From: an uncultured Clostridium sp.
GTDB taxonomy: Bacteria > Bacillota > Clostridia > TANB77 > CAG-508
Direction: 5' to 3'
Assembly: GCA_946578345.1 (NCBI GenBank)
Contig: CAMOBD010000006.1
Span: 1-44,133 of the forward strand
DNA: 44,133 nt
Below, piece by piece: positions 40,782 through 44,133 of the stretch. A model generated the notes under the pieces. The model was given only the letters and a program-made list of their open reading frames with translations. It ran no database searches and was not told where the DNA came from. How positions within the stretch are numbered: the stretch's first letter is position 1; each line of letters starts with the position of its first letter. The translations under genes were made by a program, and so were the position numbers.

Positions 40782-41555
40782 ATGGATAAAAATGAATTGA
40801 AAATAAATAGACAAGAAAATGAATTCAACGACCAAGTAGAAGGAAGAAATGCTGTACTTGAACTTTTGGAATCAGACAGAGATATAAATAAAATATTTAT
40901 ATCAGACGGAGAAAAGCATGGCTCTATAAATAAAATTATAGCGTTGGCAAAAGAAAAAAAGGTTATAATAAATGAAGTAAGTAAAACTAAATTAAATCAG
41001 ATGTCACAAACTGAAAACAACCAAGGGGTTATAGCAATTGTTCCACCTTTTAATTATTGTGAAATAGATGACATACTTGATTTAGCCAAAAACAGAAATG
41101 AGAAACCTTTTGTTCTTATATTAGACGGGATAGAAGACCCACATAATTTGGGTTCTATAATAAGAACTGCAGAAACTGCTGGTGTTCATGGAATAATAAT
41201 TCCAAAAAGAAGAGCAGCTAATGTAAATAGTACAGTTGCGAAAGTATCTGCAGGTGCGGTAGAATATATGAAAATAGCTAGAGTTAACAATATAAATGAT
41301 GCAATAAACACTTTAAAAGAAAATGACATTTGGATTTGTGGAACTGATATGAATACAGACAAGTACTATTACGACGAAGACTTCACAGGAGGAATCGGAA
41401 TTGTAATAGGAAGTGAAGGATATGGCATGAGTAGATTAGTAAAAGAAAACTGTGACTTTTTAGTAAAGATACCAATGAAAGGAAAAATAACCTCTCTTAA
41501 TGCGTCTGTGTCTGCGGGTATTGTGATGTATGAGGTGGTAAAACAAAGAAAGTAG
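40782..41555 (+). CDS. rlmB: RlmB/TrmH-family 23S rRNA 2'-O-ribose methyltransferase
   Basis: SpoU/TrmH knot methyltransferase, probably acting on G2251 of 23S rRNA. The N-terminal substrate domain starts QVEGRNAVLELLESDRDINK; the SAM knot motifs are LILDGIEDPHNLGSIIRTAE (motif 1, with the catalytic Asn and Arg), IVIGSEGYGMSRLV (motif 2) and IPMKGKITSLNASVSAGI (motif 3). Length 257 is normal. ATG 40782 follows GAAAGGGA; GTG 40779 is adjacent. Repeat copy D begins 1 nt after the stop. Confidence 0.9.
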   Translation: MDKNELKINRQENEFNDQVEGRNAVLELLESDRDINKIFISDGEKHGSINKIIALAKEKKVIINEVSKTKLNQMSQTENNQGVIAIVPPFNYCEIDDILDLAKNRNEKPFVLILDGIEDPHNLGSIIRTAETAGVHGIIIPKRRAANVNSTVAKVSAGAVEYMKIARVNNINDAINTLKENDIWICGTDMNTDKYYYDEDFTGGIGIVIGSEGYGMSRLVKENCDFLVKIPMKGKITSLNASVSAGIVMYEVVKQRK

Positions 41556-41556
41556 A

Positions 41557-41678
41557 GTTGCAAAAATAAACGGCGTCTTGCGTTGTTAAAATTTAGATAA
41601 AAAATCCTCAGCGTACACAAAGTACGCCTCCGGTTTTTTACTAAATTTTGCCTAGCAATACTTGTTTCTTTTTGCAAC
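41557..41678 (+). repeat. structured stop-codon-linked palindrome, full copy D
   Basis: Outer GTTGCAAAAA/TTTTTGCAAC, TTGC/GCAA, a long AAAATTTAG/CTAAATTTT stem, CC/GG and apex GCGTAC/GTACGC. GTTGTT and GCCTA are kept. Stem sequences differ from copies A-C but remain paired. Confidence 0.85.
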
Positions 41679-41700
41679 AACGAGTGAGAAAGTAGACTAG

Positions 41701-41750
41701 CATCATAAATTTCAAATTTGTGAGCCTAGCCCAAATAACAATTCTTTTTT
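41701..41750 (+). repeat. degenerate right-half copy of the same repeat
   Basis: The CATAAATTTCAAA segment followed by GAGCCTAGCCCAAA and CAATTCTTTTT aligns with the right half of copy C (39743-39789). The left half is missing. Confidence 0.6.
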
Positions 41751-41807
41751 ATCCTTGCTTAGTGTATTATAAATAAAAAAATTAATCCTAAAAGGAGCTG
41801 TGTATGT

Positions 41808-43499
41808 ATGAAGAGTAAAAAGAAAATTTTGTTAATAATCATTCCAATAGTAATTGTACTTATTATAGCAGCGATAATAGCAGTGCTATATTTTACAACA
41901 GATCTATTTAAGTCTAATGAAGAGTTATTCTGGAAATATTTTGCTCAAAACCAAGATGTATTTGATGTGATTAAAAATGATAAACAAGCTGAGCAAAGTC
42001 AATTTAAAACAAATAACTCTTATACTTCTGATGGCAATTTATCTTTAGTAATTGCGCAAGGAGAAAATAGTTCAAAGCAATTGAATGTAGTGACTACAGC
42101 AAGACATGATATTACTACAAATAGAACATATGCTGACGCAACTTTAAAAAATGGAGATATAGATTTATTTAAAGCATCTTATATAAATAGTGGAGATATT
42201 TATGCTGTAAGTTGTGATGAAATATTTCAAGGATATGTTGGCACAGAAAATTCTGGACTAACTCAATTGGCAGCAAATTTTGGAATAGAGAATTTTCCGG
42301 ATAGTATTAATGTAAATGAATATACAAATCTATTAGATATTACTGATGAAGAATGGGCTCACATTTCGGAAACATATCTGCCAGTAATAATGAATGTAAT
42401 ATCTGAAGAAAGTTATACAAAGTCATCACAAGAAATACAAGTAAATGGACAAACATATAATGCGAACGTATACGGCATACAAATAACAGGAGAAAATCTA
42501 AAACAATTAATAATAAACGCGTTAACTACATTAAGAGGAGATACGCAAACATTAGTAATGCTAAGTAACAAACTTTCTACACTTGGCTTGGGAATTGAAT
42601 ATACAGATACGAGCAATTTGGCATTAAAAATAGATGAATTAATAGATAATATGCAAAATGTAACCATAGGAGACAATCTTTATATAAATGTATATGAAAA
42701 TAATGGTGAAGTTATAAGAACAGAAATAAATTTAGAAAATACTATTAATTTAGTATATGATAGAACATCTAGCTCTAGCAGTTTGACTATAGATTTAATA
42801 GGAACAATGATAGAACAAGAAATAATTGATGAAAGCATTGACAATACAAATATAACTGATGCAAATAATATGAGCGGAGATGTTACAACTTATAATGCAA
42901 ATAATGAGACAGATAATACAGCTACTAATGAAAATGTAGTAGATAATGAAGATACAATTGTAAGTATGGAAAACACAGAAAGTATGAACACTACTGTAGA
43001 AGAAAATGTTAATGGAAATAGTGCTCTTGAAGGAAATAGTATAGCAGGAGAAAATAACGGTATTACCGACAGTTCTGATGAAGTAATAGACTTATCAACT
43101 ACTCAAGATACAAGTGTAAGTAGCACAAGGATAGTAATTACTAAAAGCAATACAGATAATTTAACAACGAATACTATTCAGATAATTCCAAACACAGATG
43201 TATCTAATGAAAATATTACAATAACAATAAATATGAGTAATGTTCAAAATGATTCCATAAATAATTCATATGAGATAGTAGCAAACACACTTAATGGTGA
43301 ACAGACAGAAACATCAACTATTACATATGATACCAGTACAATCAGAGCAGATCAAGTTGAAGAAATACCTGAACTAACAGGAAGTAATACTGCTATAGCA
43401 AGCAACTATGATGCGAATACATTTAATACATTCCTTAGTAATTGGGTAAATTTATTTATGAATGCATTATCGGAGAAATTAACTGTTTTAGGTTTTTGA
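41808..43499 (+). CDS. membrane-anchored extracytoplasmic protein, Asn/Thr/Ser-rich C-terminal part
   Basis: A single N-terminal membrane helix (about 5-30, after KSKKK) with no cleavage site anchors a 530-residue outside domain. Residues ~40-325 look like a folded beta-rich domain with repeated strand patterns (SDGNLSLVIAQGENSSKQ, YINVYENNGEVIRTEINLENT). Residues ~340-440 form a low-complexity Asn/Asp/Thr/Ser/Glu linker. A more ordered C-terminal part ends in a hydrophobic helix (FLSNWVNLFMNALSEKLTVLGF). No LPXTG motif. Family not recognised; a lipid- or wall-binding surface role is possible. AAAGGAG precedes ATG 41808. Confidence 0.7.
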   Translation: MKSKKKILLIIIPIVIVLIIAAIIAVLYFTTDLFKSNEELFWKYFAQNQDVFDVIKNDKQAEQSQFKTNNSYTSDGNLSLVIAQGENSSKQLNVVTTARHDITTNRTYADATLKNGDIDLFKASYINSGDIYAVSCDEIFQGYVGTENSGLTQLAANFGIENFPDSINVNEYTNLLDITDEEWAHISETYLPVIMNVISEESYTKSSQEIQVNGQTYNANVYGIQITGENLKQLIINALTTLRGDTQTLVMLSNKLSTLGLGIEYTDTSNLALKIDELIDNMQNVTIGDNLYINVYENNGEVIRTEINLENTINLVYDRTSSSSSLTIDLIGTMIEQEIIDESIDNTNITDANNMSGDVTTYNANNETDNTATNENVVDNEDTIVSMENTESMNTTVEENVNGNSALEGNSIAGENNGITDSSDEVIDLSTTQDTSVSSTRIVITKSNTDNLTTNTIQIIPNTDVSNENITITINMSNVQNDSINNSYEIVANTLNGEQTETSTITYDTSTIRADQVEEIPELTGSNTAIASNYDANTFNTFLSNWVNLFMNALSEKLTVLGF

Positions 43500-43532
43500 C
43501 AAGTGATTGGGGACAGACCCCCAATTGCTTGT
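43499..43532 (+). terminator. REP-like GGGGACAGACCCC hairpin at the stop codon
   Basis: ACAAG and ATTGGGG pair with CCCCAAT and CTTGT across a 2-nt mismatch, overlapping the TGA of the preceding gene. The GGGGACAGACCCC core is shared with 28008. Confidence 0.6.
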
Positions 43533-43585
43533 TTATGGAATACCATAATGGAATAAATTTCCATAAACTTTTTTAGAAAAAACTA

Positions 43586-43614
43586 TTGACTAAACAACAC
43601 TAAGGTGGTATTAT
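43586..43614 (+). promoter_or_regulatory. rRNA operon promoter P1
   Basis: TTGACT (43586-43591), 17-bp spacer, TATTAT (43609-43614). Expected start near 43621, inside the left arm of a small hairpin (43619-43640). Confidence 0.65.
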
Positions 43615-43618
43615 AGAT

Positions 43619-43644
43619 ATTAGCTTCTGGCGAAGCTAATTTTT
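43619..43644 (+). terminator. small hairpin with T tail between rRNA promoters
   Basis: ATTAGCTTC (43619-43627) pairs perfectly with GAAGCTAAT (43632-43640) around TGGC, then TTTT. It can stop read-through from the upstream gene; transcripts from P1 start within the left arm and may partly escape. Confidence 0.55.
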
Positions 43645-43750
43645 ATTACTTAAAAAGCATTAAAATAGGTAGTAAAATTAAGGAATAATTTAACATAAAA
43701 AATATAAAGAAAATTTTCGAAAATTTTCTTAAAAAAATTCAAAAAAAGTA

Positions 43751-43780
43751 TTGACATTATATTAATAATTATGCTAAAAT
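43751..43780 (+). promoter_or_regulatory. rRNA operon promoter P2
   Basis: Consensus TTGACA (43751-43756), 18-bp spacer and extended TGC-TAAAAT (43772-43780). The upstream 60 bp is almost pure A/T with A tracts, as in UP elements. Confidence 0.75.
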
Positions 43781-44078
43781 ATTTCTTGTCGTCGAGTTAA
43801 TCGATTGAGAACATAAAAAGCACATTGAAAAGTAAACAATAAACTTTGAGAAACCAATAAAGCGGTAGTAAAACTACCAAAAAAGATTGAACGCGAAAGC
43901 GTGAAAAATAGAGCTAAGAACTCAAATAAATTTGATTAGAAATAATTAGATTATAGAGGGTTTCGAGAAGCAAGTTATGCAAGGAAGACGAAGAAAAATC
44001 GACGAGATAGTACTCAGTGTACATCGAGGAGGTTTTTACTGAAGTCTGACACAGCAGAACGAAGCTTATCGGAAACCG
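43781..44078 (+). other. 16S rRNA leader with processing-type hairpins
   Basis: No protein frame. A GGTAGT/ACTACC hairpin (about 43864-43878) and an ACGC-GAAA-GCGT tetraloop hairpin (about 43892-43903) are visible, followed by the purine-rich region expected to pair with sequence beyond the 16S 3' end for RNase III-type processing. That partner lies outside the window. Confidence 0.6.
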
Positions 44079-44133
44079 AATAACATGAGAGTTTGATCCT
44101 GGCTCAGGATAAACGCTGGCGGCGCACATAAGA
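44079..44133 (+). rRNA. rrs: 16S ribosomal RNA, 5' end only
   Basis: The universal 5' sequence AGAGTTTGATCCTGGCTCAG starts at 44088, followed by the conserved AACGCTGGCGGC block. The exact mature 5' end is estimated about 9 nt upstream. The gene continues beyond the window. Confidence 0.97.

Noticed and set aside
1-44133. CRISPR array, tRNA genes or intact insertion sequences
   Set aside because: No regularly spaced direct repeats, no cloverleaf-like sequence and no transposase or integrase motifs were seen on either strand; a covariance-based scan was not possible here.

Overview
This window comes from a very AT-rich, low-GC Gram-positive bacterium, most likely an uncultured Clostridia-type member of the Bacillota. 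Support: nearly all Arg codons are AGA, start sites carry strong GGAGG-type ribosome binding sites, promoters are sigma-A like with 17-18 bp spacers, and a TagGH/WecBC-type surface polysaccharide locus is present. The window ends about 55 nt into a 16S rRNA gene preceded by tandem promoters. Species cannot be read from this much sequence.

Layout. (1) 1-267: end of an unknown gene. (2) 416-6133: a block with different codon use (many CGN Arg codons): a SigK/SigE-like sigma factor with a long C-terminal extension, a DEAH-box helicase, a two-helix membrane protein and an unknown 129-aa protein, each with its own promoter and mostly its own terminator. It looks acquired. (3) 6333-10833: a RumA-type rRNA methyltransferase, then small accessory genes (NTF2-like, lone NIF3-insert domain, DUF6933-like, GNAT, Sel1-repeat, RBBP9-like hydrolase). 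(4) 10936-13224: a KAP-type P-loop NTPase (possible defence gene) followed by decayed sequence. (5) 13322-19066: peptide deformylase fused to an FtsK-gamma-like DNA-binding domain, a YtcJ-type amidohydrolase, a CDF metal exporter, an RsmF/NSUN-type methyltransferase and a YgjP-like metalloprotease. (6) 19113-20964, minus strand: a GT4 glycosyltransferase and PlsC acyltransferase pair. (7) 21212-23151: two Rossmann-fold dehydrogenase/epimerase proteins. (8) 23228-36499: surface-polymer locus with TagA/WecG transferase, WecC-type dehydrogenase, WecB epimerase, a tandem glycosyltransferase, a TagGH-type ABC exporter, an asparagine-synthase-like protein, a UbiA-family phosphoribosyltransferase-like protein, a polytopic GT-C-like protein and an acyltransferase broken by one in-frame stop. 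(9) 36604-43499: tyrS, lepA, a Nudix hydrolase, a nucleoside deoxyribosyltransferase-like protein, an RlmB-type methyltransferase and a membrane-anchored Asn/Thr-rich protein. (10) 43500-44133: rRNA operon promoters, leader and 16S start.

The most unusual non-coding signal is a set of structured palindromes placed at or within a few bases of stop codons. One family (four full copies at 27875, 30819, 39671 and 41557, plus half copies at 17253, 29177 and 41701) keeps its internal-loop sequences while its stems change in a compensatory way, which is the signature of a conserved folded element. Other hairpin families (25173; 19064/28008/43499; 18245) sit in the same position relative to genes. 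The most unusual protein is the deformylase-FtsK-gamma fusion. All functional calls are from motif reading only; no database search was possible.
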